Assembly (NCBI GenBank): GCA_039105265.1 | Contig: JAPFFF010000008.1 | Span: 930,001 to 994,000 of the forward strand | Length of the DNA: 64,000 nt | Reading direction: 5' to 3' | Source: Tritrichomonas musculus | Taxonomy: Eukaryota; Parabasalia; Tritrichomonadida; Tritrichomonadidae | Shown here: one piece after another, positions 1 through 9,810 of the stretch | How the letters are laid out: each line of letters opens with the position of its first letter | How positions within the stretch are numbered: the first letter of the stretch is position 1 | Notes under the pieces: generated by a model | The model's input: the letters and a program-made list of their open reading frames with translations, nothing else | Database searches by the model: none | Told to the model about the DNA's origin: nothing | Translations under genes and position numbers: made by a program

Positions 1-956
1 GCAAATAAATTTGCTAAATCATTTTTGACCAAATACTAATTCAAAAAAAAAGAAATTTTCAATGGCTCAATACGATAAATTTAAAATTCTTAACGTACAT
101 TTTGGTTTTTATTCTTTTTATATGAAAACATGAAGCAATCAAAAGCAAAAAAATCAATTATAGAAATATAATAGATCGAATAGATCCGATATTTGGATAT
201 ATAGGATAGTTTGCTAAGCTTATTACTAGAATTCAGATAATCATATACAACTTGGAAAGAAATTTATATTATTAAATGATAGTATCATTATTTATATACT
301 CCAAAAATTAGGATTTCAGATTTTTAAATTACAAAAAGTTGGTAATTGCTAAAAAGAAATTACCTATTCTATTTAATTTCAAAATATTTGAGACCTAAAC
401 AATAAACTTAAGTTGAATTTTTATAAATACTTTATAAGTTCACACGATTTTGGTACTAGCTCATCTTCTACTGCAAAAAATTGAAAAAAAAAAAAAACAA
501 AGAATAATAATGAATAAAAACAATTTTCAAGAAATTATAATTATTTTTAATAATTACTTTTGATTTTTATCATTTATTTGCTATAATATTCTTTCTTATG
601 GGTTTTCTTTTCAGAATCTTAAATTAATCATATTAATTTGCACAAATATATTAAAAATCAAGAGTTTTACTTTCAGAGGATTATTTTTAAATATAAATTT
701 CATTTATAAAAATCAATATTTCAATTAAATTAAGCCAAAAAAAAATATTTTTTTTATTTTTATGTTTTGATGAATCATATTCAAAATATTGAAAAATAAT
801 TCAATTTTGAAATAAAAGTTTATTTGTTGCATATATTAAGTTTTCTTCGACAAAATAATAATTATATAGTTTATATAATTTTAATATAAAATATCAAAAA
901 CAATATCAAAAATATGGAAGAATCTATAGACCATTTAGTTTATGGGACATCCTCTC
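1..956. other. AT-rich intergenic DNA, no gene seen
   Basis: Very AT-rich sequence with short homopolymer runs and stops in all frames. No open frame of useful length, RNA gene or clear repeat was recognised. It lies just outside the left arm of the long inverted repeat that begins at 957. Confidence 0.6.
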
Positions 957-1304
957 TATAGTACTGATCATATTAGGTAAAATGTTCATTTTAAAGGAAA
1001 ATCTGACAAAAAGACGTTAAGGGAAAAAATAATTTTATTTGCTTTTTTTCCAGCAAATAATGAATAATTTGATTTTTTAAGTAATAGCAAATTATCAACA
1101 AACTAACATGAGTTAAAATAACGGATGAAATGAACGTTTATAAATCCATACAAAAAGATATCAGGTTGGACGATCAAAAATAAAAGTCAATTAAAACAAT
1201 TAATTTTATGATTTGCGTGTTTAAAACAGATTGATTTAACAATATTGGGTATTTTTAGCCTATCCTAAATCGCTGGCGATGAGATAATTTGAATAAATAG
1301 TTTT
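957..1304 (+). repeat. Left arm of ~348-bp long inverted repeat (mate 15900-16247)
   Basis: This stretch is present again in reverse complement at 15900-16247 with only a handful of differences. Matching landmarks include GTACTG/CAGTAC at 961 and 16238, and the segment around GGTTGGACGATC. The two arms bracket 15.3 kb that includes a MULE-type transposase (12803-14766). Long terminal inverted repeats of a few hundred bp are typical of Mutator-like elements, so these are plausible MULE ends. I could not find a convincing 9-bp target duplication beside them. Confidence 0.75.
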
Positions 1305-1897
1305 TTTTTTTATAATCATTTTTATTTTGATAATATTTACTTAAATATCAATTATTTTATAGAAAAAGCAATGTAAAAATAAGGTTATCATTCCTTTTAT
1401 ATATTTCTATTATCAGCATTTCATAATTCTCAGTATATATGAAAATTGTTGGATTTTTTAAAAAAGTCATCAAAAATGAAATGTTCAATTTTATAACAGA
1501 AAATAAAAAAACTGCATAACAAAAAATATAATATATATGATTTAGAAATAAGATACTAGCATAATATAACTTTTTTAAATCCCTGTAATAATAAAAATGA
1601 AAATTTGTGTTTTTAATTGATTGCTTCTTGGAAGCAAAAACTTCTGGAATATTGATATTTAAGGTGAAAATTATATGCTCTATAGTATAATATTATTAAA
1701 TATAAAATTATATAGACGAAACATACGAATTAAAACAATTTCCAAATTTAAGTTTTCTGGAAGCAAAATATTGTCAATTGGAAAGTGGTGGTATGTTTAA
1801 ATATATAATTACTATATGATTAAATTTTAGTTAATTGGATAAAGAAACAATTAATATTTAAGTAATATTATCAAAATAAAAATGATTATAAAAAAAA
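1301..1897. mobile_element. Foldback/MITE-like element with ~47-bp inverted ends
   Basis: A T-run followed by TATAATCATTTTTATTTTGA at 1301-1345 recurs in reverse complement at 1853-1897, differing by about one indel. The ~600-bp unit has no coding capacity, which fits a non-autonomous foldback element inserted inside the larger nested element. A target duplication could not be assigned because the ends are homopolymeric. Confidence 0.5.
1749..1826. repeat. Dispersed ~78-bp repeat (second copy at 18279-18357)
   Basis: The segment beginning AGTTTTCTGGAAGCAAAATA is repeated in the same orientation at 18279-18357 with about 85-90% identity. At 18.3 kb the copy overlaps a leftward coding fragment, so this copy may be a captured piece of a host gene inside the foldback element at 1301-1897. 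Confidence 0.5.
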
Positions 1898-2559
1898 AAC
1901 AGAGGCGCGAGAGCTGGTTGATTTCATTATTATCAAATTATAAAATAATATATATATATATATATATATCCTTCTCTATTATGATAGGATTTTAAATTAT
2001 ATTAGTCACTAGGAGTAAAAATATTTGTGTTTTAAAATTTTAATGAAATAAAAAATAAACCATTCAATTATAATTTTATAAATGTTGGAGAGTAATTACA
2101 TTTTCTCTCTTTTAGAACACAAATAAATATTTATATATATGTAAATTACATTGTTATTTTTATTTTATTAAAAATAATTCAATAATAAAAAAAAAAATTA
2201 GATTTAATTTTTCCTAAGTTGGGAATCCCAACCAAAGAAAACCAAAATATCAAGATAAAAAGTGACGAGCTGAACATTGACTGGAATTATTGAGATGATG
2301 ACTCAAATCGTTATAATCCCAATGATGTGATACAGTTGAAAGAGATTGAAAAGTCTGATGTACAATAATAGTTCTTTCTTTGGAAAGATAAGATTCAGAA
2401 TAATACGATTTGAGCCATCTTTGCTATAAAATGATATACAAAATTTTCGAAAATATCTGACCAAATATAAAATTTGAATAAATATCTTGAAAACAAATAG
2501 GTTAAAATCTTTATAAATTTTGATATCAGCATTATATTTCCTATATATTAATAAATACC

Positions 2560-2935
2560 ATTAGTAAACCAAACTATAGGGCCATTTTTTCTAGGAGCTT
2601 TCAGAAAATTAAATTGATTTTTTTTTATCAAATTCTGGACAATATCTGAATTTTTGGATGAAAATAAAATTATCCAAAGATATTAATGAATATACTACAT
2701 CAGGGACAAATTTTACTCATACTATCTCAATATATCTTGATTTTAATTTTTAGACTAAGTTGCTGAAAACAAGTCATTAATCATATTTTTATAATTACCA
2801 CTATATATATTATCTCATATAATTTTTATTAAATTTTTTTAACTTTGAACCACTTTTTTTTATATTTTTTGTTTAAAATTATAAATTGAGAGGAGATAAT
2901 TACAACGTGTTTTTTTTCTTCAGAATTTTTAACTT
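2560..2935. repeat. Diverged dispersed repeat, copy A (copy B at 15070-15430)
   Basis: Two diverged copies in the same orientation share landmarks in the same order: a TAGGGCCATTTTTCTAGGA-like block, a TATCTTGATTTTAAT block with a following GCAAAGTTGC-like block, and a final AAATTGAGRGGA...AACGTRTTTTTTCTTCAGAATTTT block. The copies lie near opposite ends of the 957-16247 structure. No intact gene is present; leftward translation gives short similar peptides (PRK-GPI) in both. The surrounding 1898-3282 interval otherwise shows only AT-rich sequence and an (AT)n run near 1950. Confidence 0.4.
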
Positions 2936-3282
2936 ACTAAAAAAAGAGCTAATTTTTAACTTATTTATATGAAAATCGCTTATAAATATTGTTTTAAGCA
3001 TAAAAATATATAAAAAATGATTTTTTGCATAAAAAATTAATTTGTGAGAACAGAATGAAAAATTTGATTAATCATTTAAAATTTAAATTCATAATAGTCG
3101 TTAAATTTTTGGTAGATTTTTTTCCATGCACTTTTTAGATTTTTTGTATTCAATTTTTTCCTCTCAAAAAATGATCATTTACATGATTTTTTGCTCTCAA
3201 TTTTTTTCTCACAAAATTATTTTTTTGAATAGTAGATATCTTTTTTTCTTTAGACAATATAAAAGAAGATGTATCCTTTGTG

Positions 3283-3675
3283 TGCTTCCATTTTTAAAAT
3301 AAATGAAAATATGTTTCGCTATGATTAAAATAAAAAAATCATTCCAAATGATTATATGAGATATGATTTCGGAAATTAGATAGAAAAATTAAGCATAATA
3401 ATAAGCGAAATGCATTTAAATTAGTATAATATTGCAAATTAAATAATTTTTTTAAATAAAGATGTTGTTAATATTTCGGATCTTCAGAAAAAACACTTTA
3501 ATTTTTACTTCCAAATTCGATGTATATATTTTTAAATAAAATGAGAATTGGTTTTAATGTAGCTATGATTAAAATAAAAAAATCATTCTAAATGATTATG
3601 TGAGATATGATTTCGGAAATTAGATAGAAAAATTAAGCATAATAATAAGCGAAATGATTTAAATTAGTATAATAT
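3283..3675. repeat. ~240-bp tandem repeat interrupted by the 8.7-kb element
   Basis: The landmark GCTATGATTAAAATAAAAAAATC occurs near 3318 and 3562 and once more near 12513, beyond the 8.7-kb insert. The first unit still has the uninterrupted site (TTAGTATAATATTGCAAATT). In the second unit that site is split at ATAT, and the remainder resumes at 12381. The tandem array therefore serves as an internal empty-site reference for the insertion. Confidence 0.8.
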
Positions 3676-4215
3676 AGTAGCAATACTAGGGGGTGCTACA
3701 GATACTACGTATCTTACGCACACGTTCGCTTCGCTCACTCCCCTAGCTCTAATTCATTCAGTCTACCAAAAATTGTCATTTTTGTCATCCTCGACCAAAT
3801 TAGTATATATACCCGCCACAGTCGCGTGACAGCTAATTTAATTGACGAAAACCCCCAAAAATCAGCTGTTTTGGTATTTAATTTAGTGCTACTTGTGGCA
3901 CAAGACTATAAATATATGTCTATATATGACAATACTAATAGCGATAACCTAAAATAATGGCTAAATAAACTATTATAATAGGCGAAATCGGCTATATTAA
4001 TATGAAACCGTTTCTAAACAATTCCATAGCTATACTCATATACGACATTATCGAGATTGTGTCCAATAAAGTAGAACTAATAGTGGCAGATAATGAATGA
4101 CTATTGTAGCATATAATGAATGACTATATGTATAAACGATGGATTTGGTATGTGAATTACATGAAAATTTTATCCAACTGAAACCAATGACACTGAACAC
4201 TATGTTATACGATCA
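3676..4215 (+). repeat. Left terminal inverted repeat of the 8.7-kb element
   Basis: 540 bp, reverse complement of 11841-12380. The outer 60 bp are GC-rich for this locus (a GGGGGTGCTAC block and a CGTTCGCTTCGCTCACTCC block). The inner end runs 77 bp into the helicase gene, so the first ~26 helicase codons lie within the repeat and are duplicated at the right end. The region between about 3790 and 4138 probably holds the helicase promoter, and the right end therefore carries a second copy of it. Confidence 0.9.
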
Positions 4216-6055
4216 CGTATATGAAGGTATGAAATCCATATCTATAAATGATTTCCGTGATGACGATGATCCATTGAAACAACAAATCGAACCAATACCA
4301 ACACCAGAAGAAGTCCATGATCCGTCATATATACGATGGCAGATGTTTGATGAGATCCCTGAACGATTATACACTATACAGTGTGAAGGTTACTTCGATA
4401 AGAACGGCCATCCATTAGATGATGAAACATCGATTAAACACCTAACTAATGGTGAACCACCAGTAAATATCGATGATGAACTAGAACTTTGTGATGAGAA
4501 TGGCGATGTAATCGATTATATGGATTATGATGATTATTATTATTGTATGGATCACAACAAATATGATTTACGTAAGATCACTAAACAAATCCGGACTAAG
4601 AAGTTCATCTGTGAAGCTCCAATCGGTTCTGGTAAATCGACAGCGATTCGTAAATGGATTGCATCGCATAATACAGAGAGGTTTATGGTTATAGTTCCAA
4701 CAGTGAATATCGCTGAAGAGTTCTATACCAAGTTGAGTGATATGGATGTTAATTCCATTCGATTATGTGTTAACGATAATGCGTTTAAAGAGTTTCACAA
4801 AGCTGTACACAATGAAGTTAATGTGATTATTACTACATACAACACAGCTTCTAAATGTCTAGGTGATTTAATCGAAGAATACTACATGAACGAACAACGA
4901 TTAGATTACTTTCTAGTGATTGATGAAGCGCATATGTTACTACAACATATTGGATTGATTGAGATTACTAAAGAGTTCGATAAGGTTGCGTTAATAAGTG
5001 CTACTGCTGACGATATTAAACACTTCGCGTGTTTTAGAGATTACATAATCGTTAATCCATGTATCGATAAGAGATACAATCGAAATATATACGTTAACAA
5101 GTTGATACCAGATGCTGATGAACAACGAGCTGAGATAGTTAACTTAATCGATACAAAGCGAATGAACTACGATAAAGTATTAGTGAAGATCGAAGATAAG
5201 AAACAATGTAAGTTATTGAAAGAGATGCTGATAGATAGATACAAGGTTGCGTTATACACAGGTGATACCAAAGAGATTAAGTTGAATGAAGATGGTTTGT
5301 TCGATGAAGATGTTGATGTTATTATATCTACCTCATCTATACAGAATGGACAGTCCATTAAAGAGAATATTCTATCTGTATTCGTCCAAACCTATATCGA
5401 TAGTGTGTCCAGTGTTAAACAGTTTCTAGGTCGAAACCGAAATCGAAACTCGGATGTATATGTATATGTTCGATATGGTAAACACATGAACAAGAGAAAG
5501 TACTCGATACCGAACAATAGATATGAGAGATACTTAAACGAACTGCGTGATAGAGCATGGAATTGTATGAGCAAAACAGGTTGGAATTGTATATTACGTG
5601 GGTATGGTCGTGTACGATTCGGTAAATCTGCTGTTGATGATGACGATTCACAAAGTGAAGTTCTCGAAGAGAATGATACTTCGTACTCCGCTACCGCGGA
5701 TGAACCAGTTGATGATGATGAATCTGTTGATGAACATGTCGTTAATGAACCTATCGTTGATGAACATGTCGTTAATGAACCTATCGTTGCTGAACATGTC
5801 GTTGATGAACCTATCGTTGCTGAACATGTCGTTGATGAACCTATCGTTGATGAACATGTCGTTAATGAACCTATCGTTGATGAACATGTCGTTAATGAAC
5901 CTATCGTTGATGAACATGTCGTTAATGAACCTATCGTTGATGAACATGTCGTTAATGAACCAGTTAATGAACCTATCGTTGATGAACATGTCGTTAATGA
6001 ACCTATCGTTGATATAGAATTTACTACCAAAAGAGATCTATACAACTATTATTGA
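4139..6055 (+). CDS. SF2 DEAH-type helicase of the 8.7-kb element
   Basis: A 638-aa protein with superfamily 2 helicase motifs: Walker A GSGKS at residues 163-167, DEAH at 262-265, SAT at 287-289, and motif VI QFLGRNRN beginning at 428. These imply ATP-dependent nucleic acid unwinding, probably in replication of the element. The order and spacing recall viral origin-binding or replication helicases, but the exact family is not certain. The first ~140 residues are acidic with no recognised domain. Residues ~530-625 are a tandem 10-residue repeat (DEHVVNEPIV and variants) encoded by a 30-bp minisatellite, probably a flexible acidic tail. The ATG lies inside the left TIR. A TGA stop at 6053 is followed in frame by 32 open codons rich in Lys/Arg before the next stop at 6152, so either the true C-terminus was lost or the stop is read through. 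Confidence 0.8.
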   Translation: MDLVCELHENFIQLKPMTLNTMLYDHVYEGMKSISINDFRDDDDPLKQQIEPIPTPEEVHDPSYIRWQMFDEIPERLYTIQCEGYFDKNGHPLDDETSIKHLTNGEPPVNIDDELELCDENGDVIDYMDYDDYYYCMDHNKYDLRKITKQIRTKKFICEAPIGSGKSTAIRKWIASHNTERFMVIVPTVNIAEEFYTKLSDMDVNSIRLCVNDNAFKEFHKAVHNEVNVIITTYNTASKCLGDLIEEYYMNEQRLDYFLVIDEAHMLLQHIGLIEITKEFDKVALISATADDIKHFACFRDYIIVNPCIDKRYNRNIYVNKLIPDADEQRAEIVNLIDTKRMNYDKVLVKIEDKKQCKLLKEMLIDRYKVALYTGDTKEIKLNEDGLFDEDVDVIISTSSIQNGQSIKENILSVFVQTYIDSVSSVKQFLGRNRNRNSDVYVYVRYGKHMNKRKYSIPNNRYERYLNELRDRAWNCMSKTGWNCILRGYGRVRFGKSAVDDDDSQSEVLEENDTSYSATADEPVDDDESVDEHVVNEPIVDEHVVNEPIVAEHVVDEPIVAEHVVDEPIVDEHVVNEPIVDEHVVNEPIVDEHVVNEPIVDEHVVNEPVNEPIVDEHVVNEPIVDIEFTTKRDLYNYY

Positions 6056-6193
6056 ATCGATATTAAGACAATACCAGATGGGTATGAAGTTAATATGAGA
6101 TATAACAGAGTTAATGGTAAACGAGGTCGAGTATATAAATTGGTGAAGAAGTGAATCGACGATGTGATTCCTTTGTATTTTTCTCGAACTTAA

Positions 6194-6430
6194 ATGACCG
6201 CATTAACAGAACTATTCGCATGTGATGATATGAACAAGTTGAAGCATGAACTCGCTAGACTTATCGAATCCAAAGACTATAAGACAGTGAATACATTGTT
6301 ACGTCGTAATCCAAATACATGGAAATTTAATACTCGTGAACTTAATGAAGAGATACCATGTGATGATAAACACTTCACTAAACGAAAAGGTGTAATGAAG
6401 TTCGAGACCAGACCTCGACGTAAAGACTAA
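6194..6430 (+). CDS. Small element-encoded protein, family A (78 aa)
   Basis: No known domain recognised. The protein has a shared pattern: a helical L-x3-I-x3-DYKTVN segment, then RRNP, then LNEEIP, then F-TKRKG-MKF, with a basic tail (RPRRKD). The same pattern occurs in the genes at 6827-7246, 48619-48906 and 49105-49443, so this is a small family attached to Maverick-like DNA. The basic C-terminus and small size suggest a nucleic-acid-binding or regulatory role, which is inference only. It starts with ATG 139 bp after the helicase stop on the same strand. Confidence 0.55.
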   Translation: MTALTELFACDDMNKLKHELARLIESKDYKTVNTLLRRNPNTWKFNTRELNEEIPCDDKHFTKRKGVMKFETRPRRKD

Positions 6431-6455
6431 GACATGATGAGACCAAAAAGATGAT

Positions 6456-6768
6456 TTTTTTTAGCAAAAACCAACTACAGTAGATGCGTCATGCATTCGA
6501 TATAAGAGATGAACATACTAACCCGGGATCACACATCCAATCCCTTATAAAGAGAAACAATATGCATCTACTATAGTTGGGGAACGTTCATTACGAGGAT
6601 TACATTTGTCGACAAATGCTTCTGTGTTATCTATACCACAAGTAATAGTTTACCACAAGGTGTTTAGTTCGCTAGGGTTCTATCACAAATATGATACAAA
6701 ATAACACAGAAAATCGGTATGGTAGCGAATCGAACTTGCACCTGCAACCGAAGTCCGGAGATGCACTT
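6456..6768. other. 313-bp segment present only in the left palindrome side; structured-RNA-like
   Basis: Flanking sequence matches the right side (GATGAT at 6450-6455 joins directly to CATGATCC in the mirror at 11245-11258), so these 313 bp are unique to the left side: an insertion here or a deletion on the right. The segment contains a 17-bp inverted pair (6471-6487 with 6564-6580, one mismatch) enclosing further short stems. At 6713-6785 on the minus strand is a 73-nt stretch with near-complementary 7-nt ends and a B-box-like GTTCGATTC. I could not fold it into a normal cloverleaf, so it is not called a tRNA. Confidence 0.4.
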
Positions 6769-6826
6769 CATGATCCAACAACTATACCAACACAGCTAGC
6801 TAATTATAGTATCGAAATTAACATTT

Positions 6827-7246
6827 ATGCGTTATCTGTGTAAGTTTAATTCCATCGAAATGAGTAAGACCAAGAATCCATCATTTGCAAAGCAAACTCC
6901 ATACAATGGACAACCAACTCTCGAAGAGTTATACACTACCGATGACTTATCAGTACTTAAACGAGCTATCACCGAGTTAACAACCAAACAAGATTATAAG
7001 ACCCTCAACACCCTGTTTCGTCGTAATCCAAATGCTAGTAAGTTCGACAGTAGAACACTTAATGAAGATATACCACAATCGACAAAACGATTCACCAAAC
7101 GTAATGGCAAACTCTGCAATGTATCACGAACAGTTCCACGACAGAGTACCACCAAACCAGAAGAGAGTGACACATACAAGTCCAGATACTATGATCCACA
7201 TACCAAATCGTTTAAGTATGTCACTAGAATACAATCCAAATACTAA
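6827..7246 (+). CDS. Small element-encoded protein, family A (139 aa), left copy
   Basis: Shares with the 6194 gene the pattern L-x3-DYKTLN, FRRNP, LNEDIP, RFTKRNGK. It has ~35 extra N-terminal residues and a ~45-residue basic, Ser/Thr/Tyr-rich tail. An internal ATG at 6860 (MSKTKNPS) is an alternative start. Because it lies inside the palindrome arm, an identical copy exists at 10775-11194 on the other strand. Function unknown; the high charge and small size suggest nucleic acid binding, as inference. Confidence 0.55.
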   Translation: MRYLCKFNSIEMSKTKNPSFAKQTPYNGQPTLEELYTTDDLSVLKRAITELTTKQDYKTLNTLFRRNPNASKFDSRTLNEDIPQSTKRFTKRNGKLCNVSRTVPRQSTTKPEESDTYKSRYYDPHTKSFKYVTRIQSKY

Positions 7247-7319
7247 GTGAATCACTCCATTGGTAACATATCTATTTTTGATCGGTAACAGTCGAATCGA
7301 ATACAAATATAAGTGGATG

Positions 7320-8100
7320 GTTCATCATATACAGATACAATATAAACAGATACATCATTATCGATCACAACATATGTGAGTACATCTTATCGAATACATC
7401 ATATGCGGATATAACTTATCGGATACACCATATACGGATACATCATATACAGATACATCATATACAGATACATCATATACAGATACATCATATACAGATA
7501 CATCTTATCGGATACACCATATGCGGATGCAACATAAGCGGATACAACACATGCGGATACATCTTATCGAATACATCATATGCGGATATATCATATGCGG
7601 ATATAACTTATCGATAACAACATATGCGGATATAACTTATCGATCATATCATATGTGAGTACATCATATACAGATGCAACATATGCGGATACATCATCGG
7701 ATACGTCATATACAGATTATATCAGCATATGCGGATACATCATATACAGATACAACATATACGGATACGCATTATCTATTACATCATATGCGGTTACATC
7801 TTATCGATTACAACATATGCGGATACAACATAAACAGATACATCATATGAGGATATAACAGATGTGAATATAAGTGGATGGTTCATCATATGCGGACACA
7901 TCACACGCGGATACATCACACATGCGGATACAGCATTGTCGAATACATCATATACAGATACATCATATACAGGTAAAACACACATGGATACATCATCATC
8001 GGATACATCATCACATGCGGATACATCATATGCGGACACATCACATGCGGATACATCATTAATCGATCACAACATATGTGAAATCGATCAGAATCACTCA
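7320..8100. repeat. Array of degenerate 13-18-bp repeats (CATATGCGGATACAT type)
   Basis: Dozens of short units built from CATATGCGGATA, CATATACAGATACAT and TTATCGATAACA fill this interval. They are mirrored at 9921-10701 in the other arm. Short open frames seen across the array are by-products of the repeat and are not listed as genes. Dense A/T-rich direct repeats next to a palindrome centre could be an iteron-type binding array for replication; this is inference. Confidence 0.7.
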
Positions 8101-8102
8101 TG

Positions 8103-8336
8103 AATCACTTCGTTGGTTAGTGGGTTAACTCTAACACGATATGTACCATGTTTAGTAACCATGCGATTTTGATCCATATTTGATACGTTTTTGATCCATT
8201 TCGACCATTATATAACGATTCATCTCTTAACGACGAACCATATACGGATGCAACACATGCGATTACAACTTATTCGAGTACAACATATGCGGATACATCA
8301 TCACATGCGATTACATCTTATCGATAACAGTCGATC
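8103..8336. other. Non-repetitive linker in left palindrome arm
   Basis: Sequence between two repeat arrays with no gene. It contains the intact target (GTTATATAATGG on the opposite strand, near 8199-8216) that carries a 401-bp insertion in the right arm. Confidence 0.5.
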
Positions 8337-8580
8337 ACTAACAATGAACCGTTAACAATGAACCATTAACAGTCGATCACTAACAATGAACCGTTAACAA
8401 TGAACCATTAACAGTCGATCACTAACAATGAACCGTTAACAATCGATTATTAACAGTCGATCACTAACAATGAACCGTTAACAATGAACCGTTAACAATG
8501 AACCATTAACAGTCGATCACTAACAGTCGATCATTAACAATCGATCACTAACAATCGATCGCTAACAATGAACATTAACA
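8337..8580. repeat. 13-bp repeat array (AACAATGAACCGT / AACAGTCGATCAC types)
   Basis: Alternating units of ACAATGAACCGTTA, ACAATGAACCATTA and ACAGTCGATCACTA repeat about 17-18 times. The mirror array at ~9063-9292 is ~28 bp shorter, which shows copy-number drift between otherwise near-identical arms. The array lies next to the palindrome centre and is a candidate iteron cluster. Confidence 0.75.
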
Positions 8581-8718
8581 GTTGGACGTTAACAGCATCG
8601 ATAATGGATCATCTATATCCGCATCAGATTCGATTAATAACAAGTCACTCGATATCATCTCATCACACACACACACACACACACATTCACAGATATTAAT
8701 CGACGATACCAAAACTAG

Positions 8719-8925
8719 ATAAGAGATACATTATCGACAATATTAGAGATAACATTATCGGATATATGAACGAATACATAAACACTTACATTATCGACAA
8801 TATTAACGAATACATTATCGGATATATGAACGAATACATTAACACTTACGTTATCGACGATATTAACCAATACCAACTTTACCGACTTTTATCGAGTTTC
8901 ACATGCGAATCCAATACTGGAGAAT
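8719..8925. other. 207-bp unique spacer at the palindrome centre
   Basis: This is the only part of 6769-11251, other than the 401-bp insert and small indels, that is not mirrored. It contains two copies of a ~66-bp tandem unit (ACATTATCGACAATATTA ... GATATATGAACGAATAC). (CA)n runs lie 8 to 40 bp outside each edge. No gene is supported; a 60-codon open frame across it has repeat-like composition. Confidence 0.6.
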
Positions 8926-9409
8926 CTAGTTTTGGTATCGTCGATTAATATCTGTGAATGTGTGTGTGTGTGTGTGTGTGTGATGAGATGATATCGAGTG
9001 ACTTGTTATTAATCGAATCTGATGCGGATATAGATGATCCATTATCGATGCTGTTAACGTCCAACTGTTAATGTTCATTGTTAGCGATCGACTGTTAGTG
9101 ATCGACTGTTAATGGTTCATTGTTAACGGTTCATTGTTAACGGTTCATTGTTAGTGATCGACTGTTAATAATCGATTGTTAACGGTTCATTGTTAGTGAT
9201 CGACTGTTAATGGTTCATTGTTAACGGTTCATTGTTAGTGATCGACTGTTAATGGTTCATTGTTAACGGTTCATTGTTAGTGATCGACTGTTATCGATAA
9301 GATGTAATCGCATGTGATGATGTATCCGCATATGTTGTACTCGAATAAGTTGTAATCGCATGTGTTGCATCCGTATATGGTTCGTCGTTAAGAGATGAAT
9401 CGTTATATA

Positions 9410-9810
9410 TAGATGCCTGAAAAAGTTGCCGACGACAGGAAAAAGTTGCCAACGGTGGCCTTAAAAGCATTTTTTCAGCATTTAAACAATACGATATAAA
9501 AAAGAAATCATTGTTTCATTATTTGTTGCATTTTAAAATATAAAATGATGTTTATGTTTCATTTTTTTAAACAAATTTTTTTAAATTTTTGAAAAATTTT
9601 TATGTTAACTTTTTCTTAGCATTTCAATTGAGCATTGAATATAAGATATATATATATCTTCATATTTTTTTAATTATTACTTTTTATTACATATTAATAA
9701 TATTTAATATAATTTAAATATAATTAATTATAACTTTCATTTAAATATATCCTTAAAAAGGTCATCGTTGGCAACTATTTCCCGCCGTTGGCAACTTTTT
9801 CCCGCCACTT
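9410..9810. mobile_element. 401-bp non-autonomous insertion with TA target duplication
   Basis: The left arm has the uninterrupted site. In the right arm this site is split by 401 bp flanked by TA (9408-9409 and 9811-9812). Both ends carry GGAAAAAGTTGCCAACGG-type motifs in opposite orientation (near 9429-9456 and 9770-9806), each present twice. The interior is very AT-rich, in contrast to the host element. The TA duplication and short inverted ends suggest a Tc1/mariner-type or similar non-autonomous element. Confidence 0.7.

Larger units (their letters stand above)
6769..8718 (+). repeat. Left arm of the giant internal palindrome
   Basis: Reverse complement of 8926-11251. The two arms match almost perfectly, including a whole 139-codon gene. 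Differences are a 401-bp insertion in the right arm (9410-9810), one ~28-bp repeat unit missing from the right arm, and a CA-repeat length change of about 2 bp. The arms are separated by 207 bp. Confidence 0.9.

Noticed and set aside
5392-6045. Long leftward frames opposite the helicase tail
   Set aside because: Shadow frames of the 30-bp minisatellite; Ser/Thr/Cys-only composition.
6713-6785. tRNA gene on the minus strand
   Set aside because: The ends pair and a B-box-like motif is present, but the T-stem has only one pair and no anticodon arm with a 7-base loop can be drawn. Kept only as a tRNA-like observation.
7655-8103. Several 60-80-codon frames in both strands across the short-repeat array
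   Set aside because: They are open only because of the repeat composition, occur in overlapping frames, and are mirrored in the other arm.
8337-8580. CRISPR-like array
   Set aside because: The units are contiguous with no unique spacers, and the genome is eukaryotic.
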